The notes under the pieces: model-generated | Databases searched by the model: none | The model's input: the letters and a program-made list of their open reading frames with translations, nothing else | What the model was told of the DNA's origin: nothing | Translations under genes and position numbers: made by a program | Source of the DNA: Pandoraea norimbergensis | Lineage (GTDB): Bacteria; Pseudomonadota; Gammaproteobacteria; Burkholderiales; Burkholderiaceae | Direction of reading: 5' to 3' | Length of the DNA stretch: 64,000 nt | Assembly (NCBI RefSeq): GCF_001465545.3 | Contig: NZ_CP013480.3 | Coordinates: 434,001-498,000, forward strand | Part shown: piece by piece, positions 35,614-44,633 of the stretch | How the letters are laid out: every line of letters begins with the position of its first letter | Position numbering within the stretch: position 1 is the stretch's first letter

Positions 35614-36228
35614 ACTAAAAATTTCCTTGTTGGGGACAGGAAGATTGAAGCAAAAAGCCGGCATCGGGGACGGCCTCTTGGGTATACCCGTTCGCGAGGC
35701 ACGAACTGCATAGTGTGCAACGTCGCCTCTGAACTGACTTTCGGAGAAGGCACAAGCAGTGCGGGGTTCCGAAGGCTTGGGTCACGCTACGCTGCGTAGT
35801 GCCGCAGTGGTCGCAGTGGTCACGCGGGTGCAGTGACGTACGTAGTCGCGCTTCCGGTCAATGAGAAACGCGAAGTGTGACATTGCGAGACGCGCGTGAC
35901 GCAGGGAGATGACTCTCTTTATTTTCTTTCGGGATGTCACTCAGTGTCGGTGCGCCGCGTGTGATGTCGCGCAATGAGAATGGGTTTTGATACGACGTGA
36001 TTGTCGGCAAGAACCTCACGGATGTCTCGCGAGATCCACGGGATTTTCGACCGGCGACGTAGCGAGACAACGTTGGCGTTGCGCGTGATCGGCGTGACGT
36101 GCCGTTGCGGATGAGAGACGATTTTCATCGTCGTGACGACACGCCAATGAGACGAACCATCACGCAAAGCCGTCGCAACACGATCGGACTTTGCGCGATG
36201 TCCTACACCGCGCCTGCAGCGCGCTCGT
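35614..36228. other. Spacer between XRE twins; no clear gene
   Basis: About 615 bases, less GC-rich than the surroundings. A minus-strand frame at 35937-36128 encodes a basic 63-residue peptide (MKIVSHPQRHVTPITRNANV at its start) without a ribosome site; I do not call it a gene. The rest shows no repeats or terminators I can support. Promoters of the short XRE gene must lie near 35620-35750. Confidence 0.4.
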
Positions 36229-37011
36229 TCATTCCTCGTCGACTGCGGGGGAGCGTTGTGCGTCGTCGTGATCGGTGTCACGTGAGACGTCGTGCACTAT
36301 CGGGCGATTGCCTTCGGGCTCTCGAACGGGCGGCGCATGGTCACCAGACGCGCGAAATCCGTGCTCTGTCGCAGTGGCCTGATGCGGTGTCGGGTGACGA
36401 TGGTCGAAGCGCGGTTCGATGACCGGGGTACGAAGGGTATCGACCGTGTCGTCGTCGATGTCGCTACGCTCACCATCACGGTCACTCCCTCGGGTCCGCT
36501 CGACCTGACCCTCGCCCGCTTCGTCGTCTTCATCGAGATAGGCGGCATCGTTGTCGGCGGCGATGGATGTTGGGCGGTGTCCGTCGAGGTTTCCGTCGAA
36601 ATCCGGGTCGACGCCGTGATCGATGCTCGACGCGGCGTCCGGCACGTTGGCGTGGCTCAACCGTGAACTCAGACTGCGAATGATTTCCGCGAGCCAGACC
36701 TGATCGCGGTTTTCGAGCCGCCCGAGCGAGCGGCTGATTTGCGGCAGTGGCGTGCGTCCGGCGTTGATGGCAGCAGTGTCGGTACCGGCGATCGCTTGCG
36801 AGAACCGCAGCATCTCGGACGTGGGCACACCGAGCGTGTCGGCAAGCACGCAGATATTCACGAGCGCGACATTGCGCCGGCCACGCTCGATGCCGCTGAC
36901 GTACGAGCGGGCCAGACCGCTCTCGAGGGCAAGCTTTTCCTGCGACCAGCCACGTGCTTTACGCAAGTGCGCCAGATGGTCTCCAAACAGCGCGAGTGGA
37001 TTCGTTTGCAT
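36229..37011 (-). CDS. XRE-family regulator with acidic C-terminal extension
   Basis: 260 residues. HTH_3 at about 8-68 (LAHLRKARGWSQEKLALESG, YVSGIERGRRNVALVNICVL), the shared RDQ-W-RSLSSRL motif at about 108-126, then a 130-residue Asp/Glu/His/Arg-rich, probably disordered tail (AAYLDEDDEAGEGQVERTRG and onward) ending DDAQRSPAVDEE. The short twin ends where this tail begins, so the tail is an addition here or a loss there. The start follows from the twin's N-terminus. Confidence 0.85.
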   Translation of the reverse strand: MQTNPLALFGDHLAHLRKARGWSQEKLALESGLARSYVSGIERGRRNVALVNICVLADTLGVPTSEMLRFSQAIAGTDTAAINAGRTPLPQISRSLGRLENRDQVWLAEIIRSLSSRLSHANVPDAASSIDHGVDPDFDGNLDGHRPTSIAADNDAAYLDEDDEAGEGQVERTRGSDRDGERSDIDDDTVDTLRTPVIEPRFDHRHPTPHQATATEHGFRASGDHAPPVREPEGNRPIVHDVSRDTDHDDAQRSPAVDEE

Positions 37012-37161
37012 GGCGGAACTCCGTTGACGAGTCACACAGCCTAATCAATCCCCCCGCGTCTTGCGACGTTATATCGCATTCCTCCCCATGCGTGACAGGC
37101 GGCCCTCTATAAAGAGTGGGCCACTTTATGCGCACAAAATTTATCGGACGCTTCCCAAGTC

Positions 37162-38064
37162 TTATTGCAATTTCGGCGCCAGTTCTCGGGATTTCCGGAT
37201 CGGCAGGTGCCAGAACTCGCCCAAGGCGACACCGGCCAGAATGAGGGCACCGCCTGCGAGGTGATAGATCGCGAGCTGTTCGCCGAGGCCGAATGCTGCA
37301 ATCAGCGCCGTGAAAATCGGCACCAGATTGATGACGACGGTCGCGCGTCGCGGTCCGATACGGGCGACACCGATCATCCAGATGAAGGGTGCGGCAATGG
37401 AAACGGGAATGGTGGCGAAAGCCAGTTCCGGCAGATTGTCCATCGAGATGCCGGCCTTCTGCGACGCGAGGTAGAAGGGCAGCAGCGCAACGACGGCAAA
37501 GACGATCTGTGCGTACAACGACGGCAGCGGCGCGAGCGGCAGGTGCCATTTGCGGAGCAGCACGCAGTAGATCGCATAAGCGAGCATGGCGAAGAACATC
37601 ATCGCGTCGCCGACGCCGATGCCCTGATCGGCCAGATGGGTGATCGAGCCGTGACCCACGACGAACAGCACGCCGAAGATCGACAGCAGACCGCCGGCGA
37701 CGGCGCCGGCAGTGAGTACGTCGCCCAACACCACCACAGCCAGCGTGAGCGTGGTGAGCGGCAGCAGCGACAGAATGATCCCCATGTTGGTGGCGCTGGT
37801 GTAGTGCGCCGCCGAGTAGGCGAGACCTTGATAGATCGCCATGCCGAGCACCCCAAGCGTGGCGTATTGCGCGATATGGGGCAGAAACTGCTGGCGGCGA
37901 CGCCAGAGTATCGGCAACGCGAACGGCGTGAGGATCAATGCGGCGGCAAACCAGCGCAGGAACGCGATTTCGGCGGGAAAGATATGCCCGACGGCGAGTT
38001 TGTTGACGATCACGTTGGCCGACCAGATGAGGACGGCAATCAACGGCAGGATGAAATTGGACAT
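37162..38064 (-). CDS. EamA/DMT-superfamily transporter
   Basis: 300 residues with ten predicted transmembrane helices in two five-helix EamA repeats (first repeat from LIAVLIWSANVIVNKLAVGH; second ending GGALILAGVALGEFWHLP). Usual family size. Such exporters move amino acids or other metabolites; substrate cannot be read from sequence. Confidence 0.9.
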   Translation of the reverse strand: MSNFILPLIAVLIWSANVIVNKLAVGHIFPAEIAFLRWFAAALILTPFALPILWRRRQQFLPHIAQYATLGVLGMAIYQGLAYSAAHYTSATNMGIILSLLPLTTLTLAVVVLGDVLTAGAVAGGLLSIFGVLFVVGHGSITHLADQGIGVGDAMMFFAMLAYAIYCVLLRKWHLPLAPLPSLYAQIVFAVVALLPFYLASQKAGISMDNLPELAFATIPVSIAAPFIWMIGVARIGPRRATVVINLVPIFTALIAAFGLGEQLAIYHLAGGALILAGVALGEFWHLPIRKSRELAPKLQ

Positions 38065-38521
38065 GAGTCGATGGCGGGTTGCCGGTTGCCTGGCCGACCG
38101 GAAGCTCAGGTGGCGCGGGGCGTTGAACGAAGTCTTGCGATGCCGTGTGCGGTGTCATGACGATTTGCCGGGGCGTCGCCGGATTCACGAACCCGCGCGG
38201 CCCGGCGTTGGCGCGACACCGTCACGCGGCAAGGTACGGGACGAATTGTCCGCCCGATGCGTCGCTTCGGCATAGTGAATTTAAGACAAACGATGCGGTG
38301 TTTCGGACGCGTCGTCGACGCCTTCGTTTTTCTTCACCACGTGTGCGCTACCCCAAACTGGGTCACTTTGCTATTGCCGGAAGACCATCGGCCGCGGGTA
38401 GAATGGCGCGAGGCGGGGATTGGCGTGCCGTCGCCGGGCAGTAGCGGCGCAATGGATGGCCATCGGCAGCCCCACGGTGCACTCGCATCGTGCGCGTTTC
38501 GTGACAGGTGATCGGAGCAGC
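38065..38521. other. Spacer between EamA transporter and GGDEF gene
   Basis: 457 bases between divergent genes. A weak promoter for the cyclase may be TTGCCG (38374-38379), 19 bases, TAGAAT (38399-38404). Nothing else stands out. Confidence 0.3.
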
Positions 38522-39712
38522 ATGGTGTCAGCAAGTCCACAAGGTCGTCCGGTACAAGCCGACGGCTCGCCACAGCGTCGTAATGCGGCGTCTTCTTTCG
38601 GGGTTGATTCTGCCGTCGCGGGCAAGGGCAAGCGCTTCGTGCGCCGCATCTACCGTCTGCGCACCATCGGCCTCGCGATCGGCTTCTTCTGCGTCGCCGG
38701 TGTCTTCTACCGTCACGACCCGCCCATCGCGTCCTGGCTTTGGGCGCTGCTCATCTTCAATGGCTTTGTGTGGCCCCATGTGGCCTGCGCGCTGGCGCTC
38801 TCGCGTCCGGTGCCCTATCGCGCCGAGCGCTGGAATCTGCTGATCGATTCGGCATTCGGCGGCTTCTGGGTCGCCGCGATGCATTTCAACTTGCTGCCCA
38901 GTGTGGTCGTGCTGGCGATGATGTCGATGGACAACATCAGTGCCGGCGGGGTGCGGTTGTTCTTGCAGGGGGTGCTCGCCAACGTGGCGGGCGTGCTGGT
39001 CGGCATTGCGCTGCTGGGCTTTGCGTGGGCGCCGGCGTCGGACACGTTCAATGTGATCACGTGCCTGCCGATGATCATCCTCTATCCGATCGCGCTCGGT
39101 AAGGTCACCTACGATCTCGCGCAGAAACTCGCCAATCGGTCGCGCGAGATGGAATATCTGTCACAGCACGACGGCCTCACGGGCTTGCTCAATCGCCGTG
39201 CGTGGGAGCAGCGGCTCGCAGACATTCACACACATTGCGCGGCGACGGGGCAACCGGCCTGTCTGGTGCTGATGGATCTCGACCATTTCAAGCGCATCAA
39301 CGACACGCTGGGTCATGCGGCGGGCGACACGGCGTTGCGGCGCTTTTCAGGCTTGCTGCGGCAACGGCTGCGCGACATCGATGCCGTGGGCCGATATGGC
39401 GGGGAAGAGTTCGGTGCGGTGCTGGTGAACACTGGTGGCGTCGCCGGGCAGGACCTGATGCACCACCTGCTGGCGGACCTGCGCGCGCGGGTGGCACAGG
39501 CCGAAGCGCAACTACAGATGCAAATGCCGGACACGGACGGACAGTCGCTATCGCTGGCCGAGTGCACCGTCAGCATCGGCCTGGTGCCGTTCTCGATGAG
39601 CTTCGATAGCCCGCAGGCGTGGCTGCAACAGGCCGATCGCGCGCTCTATCGCGCCAAACGTGACGGGCGCGACGGCATGGTGGTGTTCGAGGCGAGTTCG
39701 CCGGACCGTTGA
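38522..39712 (+). CDS. MASE2-GGDEF diguanylate cyclase
   Basis: 396 residues. A membrane-embedded MASE2 sensor (about 45-200; four or five hydrophobic segments from IGLAIGFFCVAGVFYRHDPP) is followed by a GGDEF domain with HDGLTGLLNRRAWEQRL, MDLDHFKRINDTLGHAAGD and the active-site YGGEEFGAVL. The inhibitory I-site RDID lies five residues before GGEEF, so product inhibition is likely. It makes cyclic di-GMP and should promote sessile behaviour. ATG at 38522 is four bases after GGAG. Confidence 0.93.
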   Translation: MVSASPQGRPVQADGSPQRRNAASSFGVDSAVAGKGKRFVRRIYRLRTIGLAIGFFCVAGVFYRHDPPIASWLWALLIFNGFVWPHVACALALSRPVPYRAERWNLLIDSAFGGFWVAAMHFNLLPSVVVLAMMSMDNISAGGVRLFLQGVLANVAGVLVGIALLGFAWAPASDTFNVITCLPMIILYPIALGKVTYDLAQKLANRSREMEYLSQHDGLTGLLNRRAWEQRLADIHTHCAATGQPACLVLMDLDHFKRINDTLGHAAGDTALRRFSGLLRQRLRDIDAVGRYGGEEFGAVLVNTGGVAGQDLMHHLLADLRARVAQAEAQLQMQMPDTDGQSLSLAECTVSIGLVPFSMSFDSPQAWLQQADRALYRAKRDGRDGMVVFEASSPDR

Positions 39713-39814
39713 CGGCGCGATGACCGGCTCGCCGAATGCGCGCCGGAACAGGTCATTGCCCTTCGGCGCGCTCGGGCGCCGTATCGGAACCGCGACGATC
39801 GATCGTGTCTTCGA

Positions 39815-40060
39815 TCAGCGCACGCACAGGCGCGAGAACGCCGAGCGCAGGACGGCCGGGATGGCGGCGGCAAAGCCGAACGGGCGTGCCAGCGTTGCCA
39901 GCCCCTCGCCGTTGAGGACGCGCGAGCCTTCGAGATGCGTGGCGAGCACGCAAAAATCTTCGCGCTTCATGCCCACGCGTTGGCAGGCCTTGTCGAGTTG
40001 CTTCAGGTCGTTCGGGTGCAGCTTGAGGGTGACGGTAATGCGCTCTGGGTCGGTGTTCAT
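39815..40060 (-). CDS. Small possible ribbon-helix-helix protein
   Basis: 81 residues. ERITVTLKLHPNDLKQLDKA looks like the beta-strand and first helix of an Arc/MetJ (RHH) DNA-binding fold, followed by a second helix REDFCVLATHLEGS. The rest is hydrophobic (FAAAIPAVLRSAFSRL). AGAGAAG precedes the ATG at 40060. No toxin partner is adjacent. Confidence 0.55.
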   Translation of the reverse strand: MNTDPERITVTLKLHPNDLKQLDKACQRVGMKREDFCVLATHLEGSRVLNGEGLATLARPFGFAAAIPAVLRSAFSRLCVR

Positions 40061-40650
40061 GACAACTATCTTCTCTTTAACGAATACGTCGGGCATGTTG
40101 CGCGGATAGGCACATGCCGAGGCGCCCACGCGGCAACGGGATAGCGAGGGCGTGCGTGACCACAAACGCACGAGATCGCTCGGAAGACAGTGCATGGCGA
40201 ATTCGTGGCCGGACGCTGACGTACCAGCGTGAGGCGGACGAACGCGCGATCCGGGAATCGAGGCGTCGGGTTGTCTGATGCAACGCGTGGGCAATACGAG
40301 GCTGTGGGCGCGCGCTCCGCCGCCCGAATGACCGGCGGCGGTACGGCTTCGACGCGTGAGAGCGATGCCTCGTAACAGCAGGGAGGGATGACTCTCCATC
40401 CGGCCATGACACGAGCGCCGGAAAACAGCAATGAGTACTGCGGACTACCACTGCGAGTAAAGCTAGATTTCACTACGACTGCTGAAGCCGCCGGACTGCG
40501 ACGGGGACTGCGGTGATGCAAGACCTTCTGAACGACAGGACTGCGGGTGATGCGAGTACAGCGATAAAGCCGAACTGCCAACTACTGAATTACCAAAGAC
40601 CGCTACTGCTACTGCTACTGCTACTGCGTCAGGACACTGCGCGAAAACGC
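40061..40650. repeat. Gene-free low-complexity stretch with CTACTG tandem repeat
   Basis: 590 bases without a credible gene. From about 40470 the sequence is dominated by ACTG/GACTGC words, including two degenerate copies of GGACTGCGG(G)TGATGC about 40 bases apart and a perfect four-fold hexamer CTACTG at 40603-40626. The minus-strand reading gives an Ala-Val run in an otherwise poor open frame. Likely slippage-prone. Confidence 0.6.
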
Positions 40651-41019
40651 TTACGCGGCGTCCTTGAACTGAATGCGCGAGCACGGCGTGCGGCGATGAC
40701 TACGGCGATAACGCAAGACGCGGTCGATATGCGCCGAAGCTGCCAGACGTGTGGCTTTGCGATGCAGTTGATTCACACGCGCCGCCGAAATAGCAATCGC
40801 GACGAGGGCAATCAACGACCAACTGACGAAACTCACGACCCTTCTCCCGAATTCACTCACTGACTCGCGACAAGACAAACCGCCGCAAATCGATTTCCAA
40901 ATGACTTCGAAAGCTCGGGGGACTGCCAGTTGCGTCTGCATCAACTTTTGATAGAGACGAATTCTAAATACTTTCCCGAATAGGGTAAACCCTGAAAATT
41001 CGAAATAATGAATTTTCAT
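40651..41019 (-). CDS. Small hypothetical protein with one membrane segment
   Basis: 122 residues, unknown family. The first 25 codons are AT-rich (MKIHYFEFSGFTLFGKVF); one hydrophobic segment (VVSFVSWSLIALVAIAISAA) lies near residues 60-80, and the tail is very basic (RYRRSHRRTPCSRIQFKDAA). No good ribosome site precedes 41019, so translation may start further in. Support for expression comes from a -10-like TATCAT followed by a palindrome just upstream, laid out as in front of the monooxygenase at 28.4 kb. Confidence 0.45.
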   Translation of the reverse strand: MKIHYFEFSGFTLFGKVFRIRLYQKLMQTQLAVPRAFEVIWKSICGGLSCRESVSEFGRRVVSFVSWSLIALVAIAISAARVNQLHRKATRLAASAHIDRVLRYRRSHRRTPCSRIQFKDAA

Positions 41020-41041
41020 TAGCTAATAAGTTGAAAACATC

Positions 41042-41062
41042 CAAACGATCGTTTGAATGATA
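41042..41062 (-). promoter_or_regulatory. TATCAT -10 next to palindrome CAAACGATCGTTTG
   Basis: On the minus strand TATCAT (41062-41057), one base, then the perfect palindrome CAAACGATCGTTTG (41055-41042). The palindrome matches the published PsrA-type consensus (G/C)AAAC-N(2-4)-GTTT(G/C). The core AACGATCGTT and its position after a -10 are the same as at 28428-28447. Confidence 0.55.
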
Positions 41063-41080
41063 AGTGACTTATTTGATTGG

Positions 41081-41124
41081 GAAAATCGGCCCAAACCCGC
41101 ATGAATAAACGAGATTGGGCCGAT
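41081..41124 (-). terminator. Terminator of the second porin gene
   Basis: Minus strand: ATCGGCCCA (41124-41116) pairs with TGGGCCGAT (41093-41085), then TTTTCCC. A 22-base loop, 15 bases beyond the porin stop. Confidence 0.65.
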
Positions 41125-41138
41125 CGTGCAACGTCAGG

Positions 41139-42359
41139 TCAGAAGCTGTGCTTCAGGCCCATGCCGAGCAACAGTTGCGTACGTGCACCCGCATCGATGC
41201 CGTACGAACCGACCGACGCATTCGCTGCGACCGTATTCGATCCCGATGCGTCGAGCGTCTTGCCGGTCGCCTGCTGATAGCCGCCGATGACATACGTGGC
41301 CGTTCGCTTCGACAGCGCATAGCTCACACCGGCATTGAACTGGTTGTAATGCGCCGCCGTCTGACTCGGTCCGCGCAGCCGCGTGTAGCTGTAGCCAAGC
41401 CCGGTGCTCAGGGCGGGTGTTAGCGCGTAGCTGGTGAACAGATTGATGGTGTCGAACTTGGCCGTGCCGCTGAAGGCCGAAAGCCCATCGCTGGCGTATT
41501 GCGCATGCGAGTACGACACACCCAGAATGGCCGGCCCGATGGCGTACTTGCCGCCCACGCGTACGATTCGCACCTTGCTTGCCGTGCTCAGGCCGCGATT
41601 GATCGGTGAGTTGAACAGCGAACCAGCGCTGCCGGACCACTGGCGAAAGCCTCGAGTCGGCGAATCGGCCTTTTCGCTAATTTTTTCGCCGCCGTCGGCG
41701 AAGAAGAAGCCGGCGCCGAGGGCGATCGGTCCGTTGCTATACGCGCCAGCCAGACCATACGAGCGGCCGGAACCCGTCTTGCCTGCGACGTTACCCAGCG
41801 CATACATGCCTTCGAATTGCAGGCCGCTGTAGTTCGGCGTCGCATAGCGAATCGAGTTGTTGATGCGCGCGCCGTTGTCGTAGTTATCGACATCGCCCGG
41901 GGTCGCGAAGAACCCGCCGAAATAGCCATCGGCAGTCAGACCCTGCACAAGGTTGACGACCGGGTCGTACTGACGGCCGATCGTGACCTCGCCCCATTGA
42001 TTTGCCTTCAGGCCGACGATGGCCTTGCGGCCGAACGCGAGACCACCGTTGCCTTGCTCGCCGGTCACGGCATTGAAACCGCTTTCAATCTGAAAGAGTG
42101 CCGTGAGGCCGTTGCCGAGCGACTCGGTGCCGCGCAGGCCCCAGCGGCTACCCGACAAGATGTTGCTGGTGATTTGCGATAAGCCGACCGGGCCGTTATT
42201 GCTGGCGACGTGATTGGCGTGAACAAAGCCGGAGTCGAGTGTGCCGTAAAGGGTGACGTTGCTCTGCGCATGAACGCCGGCCGGCAGCGTGGACAGAGCG
42301 AGGCTGGCCGCGAGCGCAAGGGCACGCGGACCGGTAAGCAGAGGGAGACGTTGTGTCAT
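41139..42359 (-). CDS. Gram-negative general porin (second copy)
   Basis: 406 residues: signal peptide ending GVHA, mature QSNVTLYGTLDSGFVHANHV, RWGLRGTESLGNGLTALFQIE, the loop-3 region QGLTADGYFGGFFATPGDVD, and a C-terminal strand ending LGMGLKHSF with terminal Phe. Same family as the porin at 21205-22245 but longer and clearly diverged, so not a recent duplicate. Single-gene unit with a terminator downstream. Confidence 0.95.
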   Translation of the reverse strand: MTQRLPLLTGPRALALAASLALSTLPAGVHAQSNVTLYGTLDSGFVHANHVASNNGPVGLSQITSNILSGSRWGLRGTESLGNGLTALFQIESGFNAVTGEQGNGGLAFGRKAIVGLKANQWGEVTIGRQYDPVVNLVQGLTADGYFGGFFATPGDVDNYDNGARINNSIRYATPNYSGLQFEGMYALGNVAGKTGSGRSYGLAGAYSNGPIALGAGFFFADGGEKISEKADSPTRGFRQWSGSAGSLFNSPINRGLSTASKVRIVRVGGKYAIGPAILGVSYSHAQYASDGLSAFSGTAKFDTINLFTSYALTPALSTGLGYSYTRLRGPSQTAAHYNQFNAGVSYALSKRTATYVIGGYQQATGKTLDASGSNTVAANASVGSYGIDAGARTQLLLGMGLKHSF

Positions 42360-42526
42360 GGTGTCGGGCAGCGTGGCTGCGCGTGGTTGATATCGACACC
42401 GAGAATATTGTTGAATACCGGTTCGGAATCCTGATGAAAATTCCCATTGTCGTCAGAAGCCCGTCGCTGCGACGACATCACGCGAACGCCTATCGCGTTT
42501 CTAAGAACGATCCCCAAATTAAATGT

Positions 42527-42551
42527 AAAACGCCGCGATTTGCGGCGTTTT
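42527..42551. terminator. Bidirectional terminator AAAACGCCGC/GCGGCGTTTT
   Basis: AAAACGCCGC (42527-42536), five-base loop, GCGGCGTTTT (42542-42551). Symmetric A and T ends. It ends the minus-strand oxidoreductase transcript (stop at 42595). Confidence 0.85.
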
Positions 42552-42594
42552 GTATTTGTGACGTTTTGTGTTGTTTGTCTTGCGGGAAAAGACG

Positions 42595-43485
42595 TTAGCC
42601 GGTGGTGTCGTCCTGTCCGGCGCGGCGCGCGGCCACCTTCGACAGCGCAGCCCAGTCCAGATGCCCCTCGCCGTGCGCGAGGCTATCGAGATGGTTATCG
42701 CGCAGTACGGTGCCGAAGGGCATCGGCACGTTAGCCGCTTCGCCGGCGAGCAACGCCAGTCGCACGTCCTTGGCGCCGAGCGAGAGCTTGAAGCCGGCTG
42801 GTTCGAAAGCCTGTTTGGCAATCGCCCCGCCGTAGCCGGTGTAGGCGGGCACGGCGAACACGGCCGTCGTGATCATGTCGAGGAAGTCGGCGCCGGGGAC
42901 ACCGTGGCCTTGCGTGAGGGCGGCGGCTTCGCTCATCGTCTCGATGGCGCTCGCGATCATGAAGTTCGACGCGAGCTTCACGACGTTGGCTTGTTCGGGC
43001 ACGTCGCCGAAACGCCATGTGCGCTGACCGAGCACGTCGAAGATCGGTTGCACTTGAGTGAGCGTATCGGGGGCACCCGCGGCGAGAATGTTGAGCTTGC
43101 CGGCCTCCGCCACGTTCACCCGGCCCAGTACGGGGGCGGCGACGTAGCGCAAGCCAAGCGCGTCGCACTTCGTCTGCATTTCGCGCGCAAAGTCGAGTGA
43201 CACCGTGGCCATGTTCACGACGATGGCGCCGCGGGCGAGCGCAGCGAGGGCACCGCCATCGTTCAGTACGACGCGGCTCGTGTCGTCGTCGGCCAGCATC
43301 GCAATGAGCACGTCGGCGCCGCGTGCCGCGTCTGCGGGGGTATCACACGCTTGTGCACCCGCTTTGGCGACGGTGTCGACCGGACCGCGCGAGCGATTCC
43401 AGACTTGCAGCGAAAAGCCCGCTTTGATGAGGTTGATCGCCATGGGCGCGCCCATGGTGCCAAGGCCGAGAAATCCGATAGTCAT
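42595..43485 (-). CDS. 3-hydroxyisobutyrate dehydrogenase-family oxidoreductase
   Basis: 296 residues. NAD(P)-binding MTIGFLGLGTMGAPMAINLI, substrate strand VNMATVSLDFA, catalytic Lys in ANVVKLASNFM and the C-terminal helical domain with LGAKDVRLAL. Related enzymes act on 3-hydroxyisobutyrate, tartronate semialdehyde or 4-hydroxybutyrate. GGAGAACAT precedes the ATG at 43485. It is divergent from the AraC regulator at 43758, its likely controller. Confidence 0.9.
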   Translation of the reverse strand: MTIGFLGLGTMGAPMAINLIKAGFSLQVWNRSRGPVDTVAKAGAQACDTPADAARGADVLIAMLADDDTSRVVLNDGGALAALARGAIVVNMATVSLDFAREMQTKCDALGLRYVAAPVLGRVNVAEAGKLNILAAGAPDTLTQVQPIFDVLGQRTWRFGDVPEQANVVKLASNFMIASAIETMSEAAALTQGHGVPGADFLDMITTAVFAVPAYTGYGGAIAKQAFEPAGFKLSLGAKDVRLALLAGEAANVPMPFGTVLRDNHLDSLAHGEGHLDWAALSKVAARRAGQDDTTG

Positions 43486-43757
43486 ATGTTCTCCAGGTTC
43501 GTGCAACGTGGCGTCCCAAACCGCTTTGGCCACGTATCAACCGTGAGCATGACACCGAACGCAGGTCGGCGCAGCGCACGCGTACGGCACCTGCGAGAAC
43601 GCCGCGCGGAGCGGGTAAGATGCACCGACGTGCGATGCAGTGGCGCGGATGCCTCACGCGCCGCGCACGTTTGCCTGATCGAACCATCACACCGTGGCAT
43701 TCAAGTTGTCACTTGCGATTGCGGTCTCGACCGACCCGAACTTCCTTCACCCGCGCC

Positions 43758-44561
43758 ATGACCGTCCGCTACAACTGGCCCTCCTTCAAGACGCTGCCGT
43801 ATCCGGTGTACTTCCGCTACGACGAGTTCGACGCGCAGACGGCGTGGGTGCCCCATCGTCATGACTGGGGCACGCTCAACTACGTGGCGAACGGTGTGAT
43901 GCAGCTTGAAATCGAAGGCGCGCGTTACCTTTCACCGCCCCAGTACGCGGTCTGGATTCCGCCGAGGGCGGCGCATGCCAGCTTCAATGCGCACGAGGTG
44001 ATCTACCGCTCGGTGTATATCGATGCGTCGCTGGCGAACGTACTGCCATCGCATGCGGCCACCTTGCGTATCAGCGGCTTGCTGCGGGCGATTCTGTCGG
44101 ACTTTGCCGAGCGGGGCGTGGCATCCCCCCGCACCGATGCCGACAAACGTCTGGCGCAGGTCCTCGTCGATCAACTGGCCCTCGCGCCTGCCGAACCGCG
44201 CTTTCTGCCGCAGGCGAATTCACCGGCGCTCGTGCGCATCTTGCAGGCGTTGCAGAGCGAGCCCGGCGACAACCGTACGCTCGCGCAATGGGCGCAGACA
44301 GCGTCGCTGACCGAGCGCACGCTGGCCCGTCACTGTCTGGTGGAATTGGGGATGACGCTGGGGCAGTGGCGGCAGCGCTTGCGCTTTCTGCGCGCCATTG
44401 AAGGGCTCGAAGCCGGGCACACAGTGAAGTCGATTGCGTTCGATCTGGGCTACGCCACACCGTCGGCATTCATCGAGATGTTCACCCGCCAGTCGGGACT
44501 GACGCCGGAGCAATTCCGGCGTCAGACGATTCTCGGCGAGGGGCACGGCGGGACGGTCTGA
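43758..44561 (+). CDS. AraC-family regulator with N-terminal cupin
   Basis: 267 residues. Cupin sensor first (VPHRHDWGTLNYVANGVMQL, with PPRAAHASFNAH), then two helix-turn-helix motifs (LAQWAQTASLTERTLARHCL; VKSIAFDLGYATPSAFIEMF). This layout fits NimR/YkgA-type regulators. Head-to-head with the dehydrogenase gene over a 272-base spacer, so that gene is the likely target. Confidence 0.92.
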   Translation: MTVRYNWPSFKTLPYPVYFRYDEFDAQTAWVPHRHDWGTLNYVANGVMQLEIEGARYLSPPQYAVWIPPRAAHASFNAHEVIYRSVYIDASLANVLPSHAATLRISGLLRAILSDFAERGVASPRTDADKRLAQVLVDQLALAPAEPRFLPQANSPALVRILQALQSEPGDNRTLAQWAQTASLTERTLARHCLVELGMTLGQWRQRLRFLRAIEGLEAGHTVKSIAFDLGYATPSAFIEMFTRQSGLTPEQFRRQTILGEGHGGTV

Positions 44562-44588
44562 TGCCGCCCCGAACCCGCCTCCGGCCTA

Positions 44589-44624
44589 CCGCTTCGCTTG
44601 CCGCTTCGCTTGCCGCTTCGCTTG
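44589..44624. repeat. Three tandem 12-bp repeats CCGCTTCGCTTG
   Basis: Perfect copies at 44589-44600, 44601-44612 and 44613-44624, followed by a decayed copy. It fills the 72-base gap between the convergent AraC and liuD genes. Function unknown; slippage likely. Confidence 0.85.
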
Positions 44625-44633
44625 TCGCTTAAC

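Noticed and set aside
35937..36128. 63-residue basic minus-strand peptide between the XRE twins
   Set aside because: No ribosome site or recognisable domain; kept only as a remark in the spacer entry.
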